Of a DNA stretch of 64,000 nucleotides, positions 24,419 through 32,784 are shown one piece after another; the first letter of the stretch is position 1; each line of letters starts with the position of its first letter. The translations under genes were made by a program, and so were the position numbers. The DNA lies in contig NZ_JAMPKY010000013.1 in NCBI RefSeq assembly GCF_039962255.1, positions 1 to 64,000 on the forward strand. The letters are read 5' to 3'. Below the pieces are notes generated by a model, which was not told the origin of the DNA, searched no databases, and was given only the letters and a program-made list of their open reading frames with translations. The stretch comes from Leptolyngbya subtilissima AS-A7. GTDB taxonomy: Bacteria; Cyanobacteriota; Cyanobacteriia; Phormidesmidales; Phormidesmidaceae.

Positions 24419-26755
24419 CTACGCTGTCATACTCTGCAACCGGCTCAGGGTGCGCTGCACGGAGGAGAGACCCTGGCGATCGCCTTGGGCCTCGAGATAG
24501 GCACTGGCTCGCTCCAGGTCGGCGATCGCCCTGGCCTGATCGCCCTGGCTCTGGTAGGCAGCGCTACGGTAGCAGTAGGGCAGCGCAATGGGGTCGCCGC
24601 AGGCAATGGCGTCGCTGTAGTCGCGCACCGCGCCTTTGAAGTCGCCCAGCTTGTGCAGGGCACTGCCCCGGTATACATAGGCCATAGGCAGGTGGGGCTT
24701 GAGAGTCACCGCTTGGGTAAAGTCAGCGATCGCTGCGGCGTAGCGGCGCTGCTCTAGGCGCAGCCAGCCCCGGTTGCAGTGGGGAGCAAACAGCTTGCCG
24801 TTTTGCAGAATCGCCTCACTGAGGTCAGCCTCGGCGGCCTCGACCTGGTTGAGTTCGAGCTGGGCCACCCCGCGGTTGTTGAGGGCAATGGCGTGGTCGG
24901 GCTGGAGGTTAATTACCTGGCTATAGTCGCTAATCGCCCCAGGTTGGTCGCGCAGGTCGTGGCGGGTGGTGCCTCGGTTAAAGAAGGCCACAGTGTCCCC
25001 AGGGGGAATGGCCGGGTCGTGGAAGCGCTGCATGAGGGCTTGGACGACAGCGGGTTCGGCGGTGCGCAGCTTGGCGTCTAGATCGGGGATGGCAGCGCTC
25101 TGGGTAGGCAGCGCCTTGAGGCTGACTACGGCGTAGGTGTTCCCCATGGCGTCAGAGGGGGCGCTGCTGCCGCTGTCGCAGACCAGATAGCTCTCGGCGG
25201 TGCCCATAATTCTGAACTTGAAGCGCTCGGGGTAGTTTTCTCGCAGGGGCAAGAGTTGATTGAGGGAGGCCTTGAGCAACTGTAGCTGGCTTGACTCGGT
25301 GCCCCAGCGCTGGCTGATGCGCCACGCCAGGCGGCCATCGTGCTGGTCGCCTCGGTGGCACCAGCCAATCTCGAGCTGGCCACCGCGATCGAGCAGCTGG
25401 CGAAATTGCTCTAGCAGGCCGTCGTCAATGGTGACGTAGCTCGCCCAGGGCCACACCAGCAGCACCCGCCGCGTGGCGGTTTTAAGGGCAGTCTCAAGAG
25501 CCTGGCGGCTGGCCATGGCTTGGGGTTCGACGGCGTTGGCCACGGGGAAGTCAATGATCCAGTCGGGCTGGGGTAAGGGCAGCGGTTTGGCTATGGCTAC
25601 GGGCTCTTGGCGCGAGGTTTTAAGCTCGGTTTCGGTCTGCTGCACCCGCCGGGCTAGCTGCATTAGGGCTTTGCGGTTGGCGGTGTCGTCGGGGGCGGTG
25701 ACCAGCTGGCTAGTGAACTGCTGCTGCCGTTCGGAGAGCGATCGCGTTACTCCCTCCAGCTGGGCCACCTGGGCCTTCACCTGTCCCAGGTATTGCGACA
25801 CCACCTGCTGCACCTGTTCCTGGGTGTGGCCAGCGGTTTCCTGGCGGCTGACCTGCTGCTGCAAATGCTGCACCTCAGCGGTCAGGCGCTCTAGCTCGGC
25901 GGTGCTGGGCGGTGTCGCCGGCAACCCGTTTACCGTGCCCACCGGAATTTTGGTGAGGGCTTGCTCTAGGCGGGTTTGCTGGCGAGTCAATTCTTTAACG
26001 TGATCCACTAGCCGACTAAATTCTGACTGGGGCACCAGGGCAGCCATGGCCTTGACCACCTCCCCCATTCCGGCCCGGTATTGGCCAGGGGCATTGGTCT
26101 GGGGAAACTCCTGCCAGCGGCGATCGATTTGCCCCAAGGCGTCTTGCAGGTTGGTGACTAGAATGCGGGTTTCTGAACGCAGGTTCTCAAGACTTACCCG
26201 CGTCTGCATCAGGTCGGTTTTGACTTGGGAGAGCTTGTTTTCAGCGGCCTCTACTCGAGGCGCGGTAGCCAGCCGCTGTATGTAGGTGTTGAGGTTTTCG
26301 AAGCTCACCTGGGCCGCAGCCGACTGCTCCTGGAGCTGGGTAATCTGCTGGTTGATGTCGGCTAGGTCAGGAACGGGCAGCGCCTCAAGTCGCTGGTCAA
26401 CGTGGGCTTTGAGGCCGTTGATTTGCTTAGCAAAGCGGATGAAGGAGTGGTTGTTGCGATCCATCACCGCCCGCTGAAAGTTGGTCAGCGCCTCGGGCGA
26501 AGGCATAGCCGTCACCTGTTTTGTCAGGTTGGTGAGGCGGTGCCCGGTCTGGCGGTGCTGGCGGGCGAGCTTTTCCTGGGCTTCTTCAAGCTGCTGCTCA
26601 ACGCGGGTGCGGTTGAGTAGCCCAACCGCTGCCAGCACCGTGAGCGGTGCCGAGGCCAGAGCAATGTTTTGGGCAGCAATCGACGCTACGGCACCGACGC
26701 CAGACCCTACAACCAGAGCGCGTTCGGCCCTTGTCAACCAATGATTATCGGCCAC
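24419..26755 (-). CDS. Large coiled-coil and TPR-repeat protein
   Basis: A 778-aa protein. Residues about 12-48 are hydrophobic and may form a membrane hairpin. A long Gln/Glu/Leu-rich coiled-coil follows (about 50-380). The central domain (about 405-560) begins with ALKTATRRVLLVWPWAS and contains LDRGGQLEIGWCHRGD, a pattern recalling phospholipase-D-like folds, but no HxK motif is visible. The C-terminus has about five TPR units, such as FNRGTTRHDLRDQPGAISDY and NNRGVAQLELNQVEAAEADL. It is probably a membrane-tethered scaffold. The domain order is seen in the sequence; function is unknown. Confidence 0.7.
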   Translation of the reverse strand: MADNHWLTRAERALVVGSGVGAVASIAAQNIALASAPLTVLAAVGLLNRTRVEQQLEEAQEKLARQHRQTGHRLTNLTKQVTAMPSPEALTNFQRAVMDRNNHSFIRFAKQINGLKAHVDQRLEALPVPDLADINQQITQLQEQSAAAQVSFENLNTYIQRLATAPRVEAAENKLSQVKTDLMQTRVSLENLRSETRILVTNLQDALGQIDRRWQEFPQTNAPGQYRAGMGEVVKAMAALVPQSEFSRLVDHVKELTRQQTRLEQALTKIPVGTVNGLPATPPSTAELERLTAEVQHLQQQVSRQETAGHTQEQVQQVVSQYLGQVKAQVAQLEGVTRSLSERQQQFTSQLVTAPDDTANRKALMQLARRVQQTETELKTSRQEPVAIAKPLPLPQPDWIIDFPVANAVEPQAMASRQALETALKTATRRVLLVWPWASYVTIDDGLLEQFRQLLDRGGQLEIGWCHRGDQHDGRLAWRISQRWGTESSQLQLLKASLNQLLPLRENYPERFKFRIMGTAESYLVCDSGSSAPSDAMGNTYAVVSLKALPTQSAAIPDLDAKLRTAEPAVVQALMQRFHDPAIPPGDTVAFFNRGTTRHDLRDQPGAISDYSQVINLQPDHAIALNNRGVAQLELNQVEAAEADLSEAILQNGKLFAPHCNRGWLRLEQRRYAAAIADFTQAVTLKPHLPMAYVYRGSALHKLGDFKGAVRDYSDAIACGDPIALPYCYRSAAYQSQGDQARAIADLERASAYLEAQGDRQGLSSVQRTLSRLQSMTA

Positions 26756-26913
26756 GTTGTTTCCCCTGATGACTAAAACCGCTAAGGCGTGGCGATGCCT
26801 GAGGGGGCGTCAGGGGGGCTTCATCGCTACTAATTTACTTTTCGGGAAGCGATCACAACGTCAGGATGTTTTTGTGAAAAGCTGGGGGAAGTGGGGGGAA
26901 ACGAACAAGCATT

Positions 26914-26929
26914 ATTGAATTTTATCAAT
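26914..26929. promoter_or_regulatory. LysR-type box 1 upstream of ndhF3
   Basis: ATTGA-N6-TCAAT inverted repeat. It has the same half-sites and spacing as box 2. LysR regulators NdhR/CcmR and CmpR control inducible CO2/bicarbonate uptake genes in cyanobacteria, and published sites for NdhR use TCAAT-type half-sites. Confidence 0.5.
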
Positions 26930-27037
26930 CAGGAACAAAAATCAAATAGCATTTAATCAATTTACCCCTTTCTTTTTGGGACAGGCATTGGCTAAACTCT
27001 ATTGAAAATAGCCTCAAGTCTATTCAGATAGCGATTT

Positions 27038-27055
27038 GATTGACAAAGATCAATC
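27038..27055. promoter_or_regulatory. LysR-type box 2 upstream of ndhF3
   Basis: Perfect GATTGA-N6-TCAATC inverted repeat, 93 bases before the ndhF3 start. It matches box 1 in half-site and spacing. An NdhR/CcmR-like site is inferred. Confidence 0.55.
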
Positions 27056-27147
27056 TTGATCTAAGCACTCAGTGCTTACGCTAAAACCGCCGCCAATCCC
27101 TGCCAGGTAATGCTTTCGCTGTCCTTTTGCCCGAGGATGCCTCGTCT

Positions 27148-29001
27148 ATGACTCCAATTATTGCCCAAACCAGCTGGCTGATTCCTCTATATCCCCTAAT
27201 GGGAGCGCTGCTGACTATTCCCTGGTCACCGGCCTTTATTCGTAGCACTGGGCCGCGCCCGGCAGGGTACATCAACATTGTGATGACGGCCCTTGCTCTG
27301 GTTCACAGCCTGCTGGCGTTCTTAGCCCTTTGGGGAAAGTCGTCGCCCCAGTTTTTCTTCGCCTCCTGGCTGGATGTGGCGGGACTAAATTTGGCCATTC
27401 CCCTAGAGGCCTCGCTGATTACCCTAGGGGCCTGTGTACTGATTACCACGCTGAATCTGCTGTCGCAAATTTACGCTGTGGGCTACCTAGAGATGGATTG
27501 GGGCTGGGGCCGCTTTTTCGCCATGATGGCGCTGTTTGAGGCAGGTATGTGCGCCCTGGTGCTATGCAACTCGCTGCTGTTTGCCTACATGCTGCTGGAG
27601 ATTTTGACCCTGGGCACCTACCTGCTGGTGGGCTTTTGGTACAACCAATCCCTAGTGGTGACCGGGGCGCGCGACGCATTTTTGACCAAGCGAGTCGGCG
27701 ACCTAATACTTCTGATGGCGGTGCTGGCCATCTATCCCCTCGCCCACACCTGGGACTTTCGAGAGCTGGCGGCCTGGGCTCAAACCGCAAATGTGGATCC
27801 TGGGTTGATCACGCTCATTGGTATTGGCTTGATTGCTGGCCCGATGAGCAAATGCGCCCAGTTCCCTCTGCACCTGTGGCTGGATGAAGCGATGGAAGGC
27901 CCGCTGCCCAGCACCATTCTGCGCAATTCGGTGGTGGTGACGACCGGCATCTGGGTGCTGGTGGAGATGGAGCCTGTGATTGCCCTGTCGTCGACGGCCT
28001 CGGCTTTTGCTATTGCGGTCGGGGCGGTGACGGCGATCGGCGCGACGCTGATCTCTGCGGCTCAAATTGACATTAAGCGGGTGCTTTCGTACCTCAGCAG
28101 TGCCTACATGGGGCTGATGTTTATCGCCCTCGGCGCCCACCAACCCGGTGCCGCCCTGCTGCTGGCCCTGATCTACGCCCTGGGCATGGCGGCTCTGGTC
28201 ATGGGCGCAGGCTCGATCATTATTAATATCACCACCCAAGACCTGACCCAAATGGGCGGATTGTGGGGCCGCCGCCCCGTGACCGCGATCGCCATGATTA
28301 CGGGTGCTGCTAGCCTAGTGGCCCTGCCTCCCCTCGGTGGGTTTTGGGCCATGCTCTCGCTGGTGTCTGGCCTCTGGCACAGCGATCGCGGTCTGTTGGT
28401 AGCAATCGTGCTGCTGGTGAACTGGCTGATGGCCTTTAGCCTAGCCCGGCTGCTGGGTCTGATCTTTGCGGGCAAGACCCAGCAGATGACGATGCGATCG
28501 CCCGAGCCGATCTGGTTCATTGTGCTGCCGCTGGCGATCGTCGCTGGTTTCGCCCTGCACCTGCCGTTGGTCATGGCCCAGTTCAACCTGCTGCCCACTT
28601 GGGCTGAGATTAGCCAAGACATGGCTCTGCTGCTCACCTGGTCCAGCATTCTTGGGGCGGCGATCGGCACCCTGCTCTACGTCAACCGTATGGTTGAAGA
28701 CCCAGGCAAGCTAATTCAAAAGCCCCTGCAAAACCTGCTGGCCTACGACTTTTACACCCCTAAGCTCTACCGCAACACCTTTGTGTTGGGTGTGGATGTG
28801 CTGTCGCGCATGACCGACTGGCTCGATCGCTACGTGGTCGATGGCCTAGTCAATGCCGTGGGCCTAGCCTCGCTCTTTAGCGGCGAAACCCTCAAATATG
28901 GCAACACTGGGCAGCTTCAGTTCTATGTGCTCACCATTGCCCTCGGCGTCGCCGGACTCGGGATTTTGATGAACTGGCAGGCGCTATCGGCGCTGTTTTA
29001 G
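27148..29001 (+). CDS. ndhF3: NDH-1MS subunit NdhF3 (inducible CO2 uptake)
   Basis: A 617-aa antiporter-like subunit of the NDH-1MS complex in the thylakoid membrane, which couples cyclic electron flow to CO2 hydration. It has about 14-16 hydrophobic helices. Diagnostic segments are GPMSKCAQFPLHLWLDEAME and PLPSTILRNS, the proton-channel region of NdhF/NuoL, and AQIDIKRVLSYLSSAYMG. The assignment to F3 rather than the housekeeping F1 or constitutive F4 rests on the downstream order ndhD-cupA-fasciclin. ATG at 27148 is preferred over a TTG at 27127. Two LysR boxes lie upstream. Confidence 0.9.
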   Translation: MTPIIAQTSWLIPLYPLMGALLTIPWSPAFIRSTGPRPAGYINIVMTALALVHSLLAFLALWGKSSPQFFFASWLDVAGLNLAIPLEASLITLGACVLITTLNLLSQIYAVGYLEMDWGWGRFFAMMALFEAGMCALVLCNSLLFAYMLLEILTLGTYLLVGFWYNQSLVVTGARDAFLTKRVGDLILLMAVLAIYPLAHTWDFRELAAWAQTANVDPGLITLIGIGLIAGPMSKCAQFPLHLWLDEAMEGPLPSTILRNSVVVTTGIWVLVEMEPVIALSSTASAFAIAVGAVTAIGATLISAAQIDIKRVLSYLSSAYMGLMFIALGAHQPGAALLLALIYALGMAALVMGAGSIIINITTQDLTQMGGLWGRRPVTAIAMITGAASLVALPPLGGFWAMLSLVSGLWHSDRGLLVAIVLLVNWLMAFSLARLLGLIFAGKTQQMTMRSPEPIWFIVLPLAIVAGFALHLPLVMAQFNLLPTWAEISQDMALLLTWSSILGAAIGTLLYVNRMVEDPGKLIQKPLQNLLAYDFYTPKLYRNTFVLGVDVLSRMTDWLDRYVVDGLVNAVGLASLFSGETLKYGNTGQLQFYVLTIALGVAGLGILMNWQALSALF

Positions 29002-29112
29002 ACAGCTGTGGAGTAGGGGAGTCAGGAAGTTGGGGAGTTAATCCCCCGTCACCCATCACCCCATCACTCCATCACCCCCTACCCATCCACCCCCTACCCA
29101 TCCACCCACACC
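29002..29112. repeat. C-rich tandem repeat before ndhD3
   Basis: From about 29046 the spacer is a run of CACCCATCACCCC and CCCCTACCCATCCAC units that ends at the bases just before the ndhD3 ATG. A short G-rich arm (GGAGTAGGGGAGT) lies at 29010-29040. No Shine-Dalgarno sequence is present before the ATG. Confidence 0.75.
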
Positions 29113-30672
29113 ATGCTCACCCCCCTCCTCCTAATCCCCCTCCTCGGCGCGATCGCTATCTCCCTTTGGCCGGGCCTCCCCAGCCAGCAGGCCCGCAATG
29201 GTGCCCTGATTGCCTCCGGGGCCGCCCTGCTGTGGACTCTTTATCTATTCACCCAGTTTGATCTGGCCTTTGGCGGCTTTCAGTTCCACGAATTTCTACC
29301 CTGGCTGCCCGCCCTAGGGCTCAACTACGAACTCAGTCTGGACGGCCTCTCGCTGCTGATGGTGGCGCTGAACAGCCTGATCACCTGGATCGCGATTTGG
29401 AGCAGTAACCCACAAATTGAGCGGCCTCGGCTCTTTTACAGTCTGATGCTGCTGGTGAGCAGCGGGGTGGCGGGGGCCTTTGTGGCTCAAAACCTGATGC
29501 TGTTCTTCTTGCTCTACGAAATCGAGCTGGTGCCCCTGTATCTGCTGATTGCCATCTGGGGCGGCGAGAAGAAAGCTTATGCGGCCACCAAGTTTTTGCT
29601 CTACACGGCGCTGTCTGGCGCGCTCATGTTGGCCGGGTTCCTCGGTACCGTCTGGCTCAGCGGCGCTAAAGACTTTACCTACTACGCGGTGATGGGCCAC
29701 GATCTGCCGATGGTGTGGCAGGGAGTGCTGCTAGGGCTGCTGCTGGTAGCCTTTGGCATCAAAATTCCCCTGGTGCCGTTTCACACTTGGCTGCCCGATA
29801 CCTATGTGTCGGCTTCGACTCCGGTGGCGATGATGCTGGGCGGGGTGCTGGCTAAGCTGGGCACCTACGGTCTATTTCGCTTTGGTCTGGGGCTGTTCCC
29901 CGATGCCTGGGCTCAGTTTTCGCCCTACTTGGCGGGGTGGGCAGCGGTGAGCGTGCTTTATGGAGCGGTGACGGCGATCGCCCAAAAAGACATCAAGCGC
30001 ATGGTGGCCTACAGCTCCATCGGCCACATGGGCTACGTGCTGTTGGGCGGCGCGGCGATGACCGACCTGGCACTAACCGGGGCTGTCAGCCAAATGGTTT
30101 CTCACGGCATTATTCTGGCTATTCTGTTTCACCTAGTCGGGGTGATTGAGACTAAAGTTGGCACCCGCGAACTGGACGTGCTGAACGGGCTGATGAACCC
30201 GGTGCGAGGGCTGCCCATGGTCAGCGCGCTACTGGTGCTGGGGGGCATGGCCAGCGCCGGCATCCCCGGACTGGTGGGGTTTGTGACGGAGTTTCTGGTG
30301 TTCCAAGGCAGCTATGCCGCCTATCCGGTGCAGACCCTGCTGGGGGTAATTGGCACGGGCCTGACGGCGGTCTACTTCGTGATCTTGCTCAACCGCACCT
30401 GCTTTGGTCGGCTAGACAATGCGATCGCCTACTTCCCCAAGGTCACCTTTTCTGAAAAACTGCCCGCCTATATTCTCGCTGGGCTAATTCTCTTCCTCGG
30501 CATTCAGCCCAACTGGCTAGTGAAGTGGGGCGAACCGACCGCCAGCCTAATGGTGTCTAACATCCCTATCTTCACCACTGAGGTCGTCGCCGATGAAGTA
30601 ATTCAGGAGATCGAGATGCAGCCCGATGGGGCGATCGCTCTCCCCATCGCCACCCTCCCCACCCTGCCCTGA
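29113..30672 (+). CDS. ndhD3: NDH-1MS subunit NdhD3
   Basis: A 519-aa antiporter-like membrane subunit of the same complex, with about 13-14 helices. Segments typical of NdhD/NuoM include FFLLYEIELVPLYLLIAIWG, with the conserved Glu, KIPLVPFHTWLPDTYVSA, and AQKDIKRMVAYSSIGHMGYV. It sits 111 bases after ndhF3 on the same strand, with repeat DNA between. The pairing with ndhF3 and cupA identifies the inducible, high-affinity CO2-uptake module. Confidence 0.92.
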   Translation: MLTPLLLIPLLGAIAISLWPGLPSQQARNGALIASGAALLWTLYLFTQFDLAFGGFQFHEFLPWLPALGLNYELSLDGLSLLMVALNSLITWIAIWSSNPQIERPRLFYSLMLLVSSGVAGAFVAQNLMLFFLLYEIELVPLYLLIAIWGGEKKAYAATKFLLYTALSGALMLAGFLGTVWLSGAKDFTYYAVMGHDLPMVWQGVLLGLLLVAFGIKIPLVPFHTWLPDTYVSASTPVAMMLGGVLAKLGTYGLFRFGLGLFPDAWAQFSPYLAGWAAVSVLYGAVTAIAQKDIKRMVAYSSIGHMGYVLLGGAAMTDLALTGAVSQMVSHGIILAILFHLVGVIETKVGTRELDVLNGLMNPVRGLPMVSALLVLGGMASAGIPGLVGFVTEFLVFQGSYAAYPVQTLLGVIGTGLTAVYFVILLNRTCFGRLDNAIAYFPKVTFSEKLPAYILAGLILFLGIQPNWLVKWGEPTASLMVSNIPIFTTEVVADEVIQEIEMQPDGAIALPIATLPTLP

Positions 30673-30680
30673 CCCCCAAC

Positions 30681-30822
30681 CCCGTAGGGTGCATTCGCGA
30701 AGCAATGCACCATCCCATAACGCGATATACCCAAGGTATAAATTTCCGCGATGGTGCATTACGGCCAAAGCAAAATGGTTCGGTAAAAGCGAGAGGGTCT
30801 ACGGCCTAATGCACCCTACGGG
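30681..30822. mobile_element. 142-bp MITE-like element with 15-bp terminal inverted repeats
   Basis: Perfect 15-bp termini (30681-30695 and 30808-30822, CCCGTAGGGTGCATT type) enclose an inner inverted repeat AATGCACCAT/ATGGTGCATT (30704-30713 and 30751-30760). There is no coding capacity. Related fragments occur at 19311-19342 and 44590-44600. Mobility is inferred from structure. It lies between ndhD3 and the antisense Nudix gene. Confidence 0.7.
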
Positions 30823-30835
30823 CGATCGGTGGGAC

Positions 30836-31264
30836 TTAGAGGAAATCCCAAATTTGTTCGGGAACTAGCCGGTGAGGGCCATCGCGGAGGTCGGCGGGCG
30901 ATCGCCAAACCGCCTTAAACTGCCGCTTCCCCTCCACCACATCTAGGCTCTCCTGCCCGTAGAGCGACTCATCCACAAACCGCCCATCGTAAACAAACAC
31001 AATCTCGTGTCCCGGCTCGCCCTCGTAGACAAAGATGTTTTCCACGATGCCCAACAGCTCCACCTCGGTAATGGCGGCCCCCAGCTCCTCCTTGATTTCG
31101 CGAATCGCCGCCTCGGCACTGGTTTCTCCGAAGTCAATGCCGCCCCCTAGAGGGCGGGCAAAGCCCCGCTCTTTCACCGAGTCGTAGGCTTCGTGGACAA
31201 GAATCTCGTCCCCCCGCCGCAGCAAACAGATCGAAATTGACCGAATTCGCGCTTTTTTACCCAT
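30836..31264 (-). CDS. Nudix hydrolase
   Basis: A 142-aa Nudix-superfamily pyrophosphohydrolase. The Nudix box reads GGGIDFGETSAEAAIREIKE then ELGA, matching Gx5Ex7REUxEExGU. The N-terminus ARIRSISICLLRRGDEILVH is the usual first strand. Substrate cannot be predicted. It is on the strand opposite to the ndhF3-ndhD3-cupA-cupS genes and sits between ndhD3 and cupA, so it interrupts the operon and may be an insertion accompanying the adjacent MITE. Confidence 0.92.
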   Translation of the reverse strand: MGKKARIRSISICLLRRGDEILVHEAYDSVKERGFARPLGGGIDFGETSAEAAIREIKEELGAAITEVELLGIVENIFVYEGEPGHEIVFVYDGRFVDESLYGQESLDVVEGKRQFKAVWRSPADLRDGPHRLVPEQIWDFL

Positions 31265-31378
31265 GCCAAAAGTTTTGAGTGTTGAGTTTTAAGTTCTTCC
31301 CGAAACAAATCTAATTCAAAACTCAAAACTAAACATTCACAACTCTCCCACCTATCCACCCCCTACCCATCCACCCCT
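31265..31378. repeat. TTTTGAG/CTCAAAA repeats and C-rich units before cupA
   Basis: The first part (31268-31335) carries heptamer-like TTTTGAGTGTTGAGTTTT against AATTCAAAACTCAAAAC, an imperfect inverted repeat. The last part (about 31345-31378) is CCTATCCACCCCCTACCCAT type and ends at the cupA ATG. It is a shared divergent upstream region for the Nudix and cupA genes. Confidence 0.65.
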
Positions 31379-32674
31379 ATGCCCACCCTCACCCAACCTC
31401 AAACCCTCATCCCTCCCTCCACCCACCCCCACGCCGACGTGATTCACCGGCTAGAGGCAGGCGGCTCGATGCTGCCCGACACGCCAGAAAACCTGATGCA
31501 GATCATCGGCATCTACAAGGCCTACGCCGTGCCGATGGATTTCTATTGGCGCGACCTACTCTATATCGCCGAGCGGGTGTTTTTGAACCCCATACCCGCC
31601 TTTAAGTATTTTTTGCCCCAGGAGTACCTTGACCTGCCCAACCACTACGCGGGCGACACCGCCGATCTGCGAATTTGGCGGGGCGAGGCCACGGCCCATC
31701 CAGAGCTGCTGGAATTTATGGAGAAGGGCGAGCTGAAGCGCAAGCTGCCTAAGCTGTTCCACCACCTGTGGCACGATCGCGTCAACATGGAGTTTGCCGA
31801 AGCCTGCATGCGGGCCATGCTCTGGCACCAAGATATGGGCGGCCGGTTCAACGACTATTTGTATACCGAGGAGTATAAGGGGGCGTGCGATCGCGCCATT
31901 CGCGCCTACTTCAAAGGCAACCCCGCCATGCTGGGGCTGCACAAACTTTTCCCCGAAATGTTCTACGAAAAGTGCCGCGAACTCTCCTACTACTCTAACC
32001 TAGGCCTGTTTTGGGAAGTGATGGCCCCGGTCTTTTTCGAGATGAGCGATATCTACGACGAAGGCGGCTTTTCAGGCGTGCCCGCCGCCATGGACTTTTT
32101 GGTCAACGGCATCTTTGCTGTGGCCGGTCGGCCCATTTACCACCACGTCTATGTGGGCGACGAATGCTTCGAGCTGATCCCCAAATCCTGCGGGTTCACC
32201 TGGCTGTATGAAGCGGCCTTACCCTACGTGGAAGCCGTGTTCTACCGCACCGCCCCCTTCCGAGGCACCAAATCCTACAACGCCCAAGCTGGTCAGGTGC
32301 CGCAGGATCAAAACGACTTTCACTACGGCATTCTCTACGCCGACGTCTTCCCTGTGGGCAGCGCGGGCATTCCCCCGACTCTGCTAATGCAGGACATGCT
32401 CCACTTCCTGCCGCCCTACCTGTTGGAGTATTACCAGCAGCACTGTCGCGGCGAGGACGACATGCTGATCCAGCTAGGGATCACCTTTCAGCGATCGATG
32501 TACAACGTCACCTCAGCGGTGATTCAGGCTCTGCGGGCGGCACTGCTCTACCCCCTCGATGACCAAAACCCTCGCCACCTAATGGCCAACCGCCAATTCT
32601 TCGAAGCCCAAATGGATCGCTTTGTGCGCCCGGAAGCCCGACTGCGCGATGTTCAGCGGCAGGACTACCGGTAG
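31379..32674 (+). CDS. cupA: CO2 hydration protein CupA (ChpY)
   Basis: A 431-aa subunit of NDH-1MS that catalyses energised CO2-to-bicarbonate conversion on the cytoplasmic face of the complex. The sequence is typical of the CupA/CupB (ChpY/ChpX) family, for example FFYxLxxIAERVFLNPIPxF-like YIAERVFLNPIPAFKYFLP, WHDRVNMEFAEACMRAMLWH, HHVYVGDECFELIPKSCGFT, and LPPTLL-like GIPPTLLMQDMLHFLP. The first 18 residues are Thr/Pro-rich. Assignment to CupA rather than CupB follows from the ndhF3/ndhD3 and fasciclin context. The gene is separated from ndhD3 by a MITE and an antisense Nudix gene. Confidence 0.92.
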   Translation: MPTLTQPQTLIPPSTHPHADVIHRLEAGGSMLPDTPENLMQIIGIYKAYAVPMDFYWRDLLYIAERVFLNPIPAFKYFLPQEYLDLPNHYAGDTADLRIWRGEATAHPELLEFMEKGELKRKLPKLFHHLWHDRVNMEFAEACMRAMLWHQDMGGRFNDYLYTEEYKGACDRAIRAYFKGNPAMLGLHKLFPEMFYEKCRELSYYSNLGLFWEVMAPVFFEMSDIYDEGGFSGVPAAMDFLVNGIFAVAGRPIYHHVYVGDECFELIPKSCGFTWLYEAALPYVEAVFYRTAPFRGTKSYNAQAGQVPQDQNDFHYGILYADVFPVGSAGIPPTLLMQDMLHFLPPYLLEYYQQHCRGEDDMLIQLGITFQRSMYNVTSAVIQALRAALLYPLDDQNPRHLMANRQFFEAQMDRFVRPEARLRDVQRQDYR

Positions 32675-32784
32675 ATGGGTAAATGGGTGGATGAGTAGAT
32701 GAGTCAGCGTCTTGATCACCCAGTCACCCATCCACCCCCCACCCATCCACCCCCTACCCATCCACCCCCTACCCATCCACTCCC
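32675..32784. repeat. 15-bp tandem repeats directly before cupS
   Basis: A G-rich arm (GTGGATGAGTAGATGAG, about 32676-32705) is followed by three to four copies of a CCCCCTACCCATCCA unit (about 32728-32782). The last copy touches the cupS ATG, so no Shine-Dalgarno sequence is available. Confidence 0.8.

Larger units (their letters stand above)
26756..27147. other. Upstream region of the CO2-uptake operon
   Basis: 392 bases without a gene, AT-rich from about 26900 to 27065. It contains two LysR-type inverted repeats (listed separately) and extra ATCAAT half-sites near 26950-26965. This is the likely promoter region of ndhF3. Confidence 0.6.

Noticed and set aside
30626-30868. 80-codon plus-strand frame after ndhD3
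   Set aside because: It lies across the MITE and the ends of ndhD3 and the Nudix gene.
32728-32784. Short regularly spaced repeats suggesting a CRISPR array
   Set aside because: Units are contiguous without unique spacers, and no cas genes are present.
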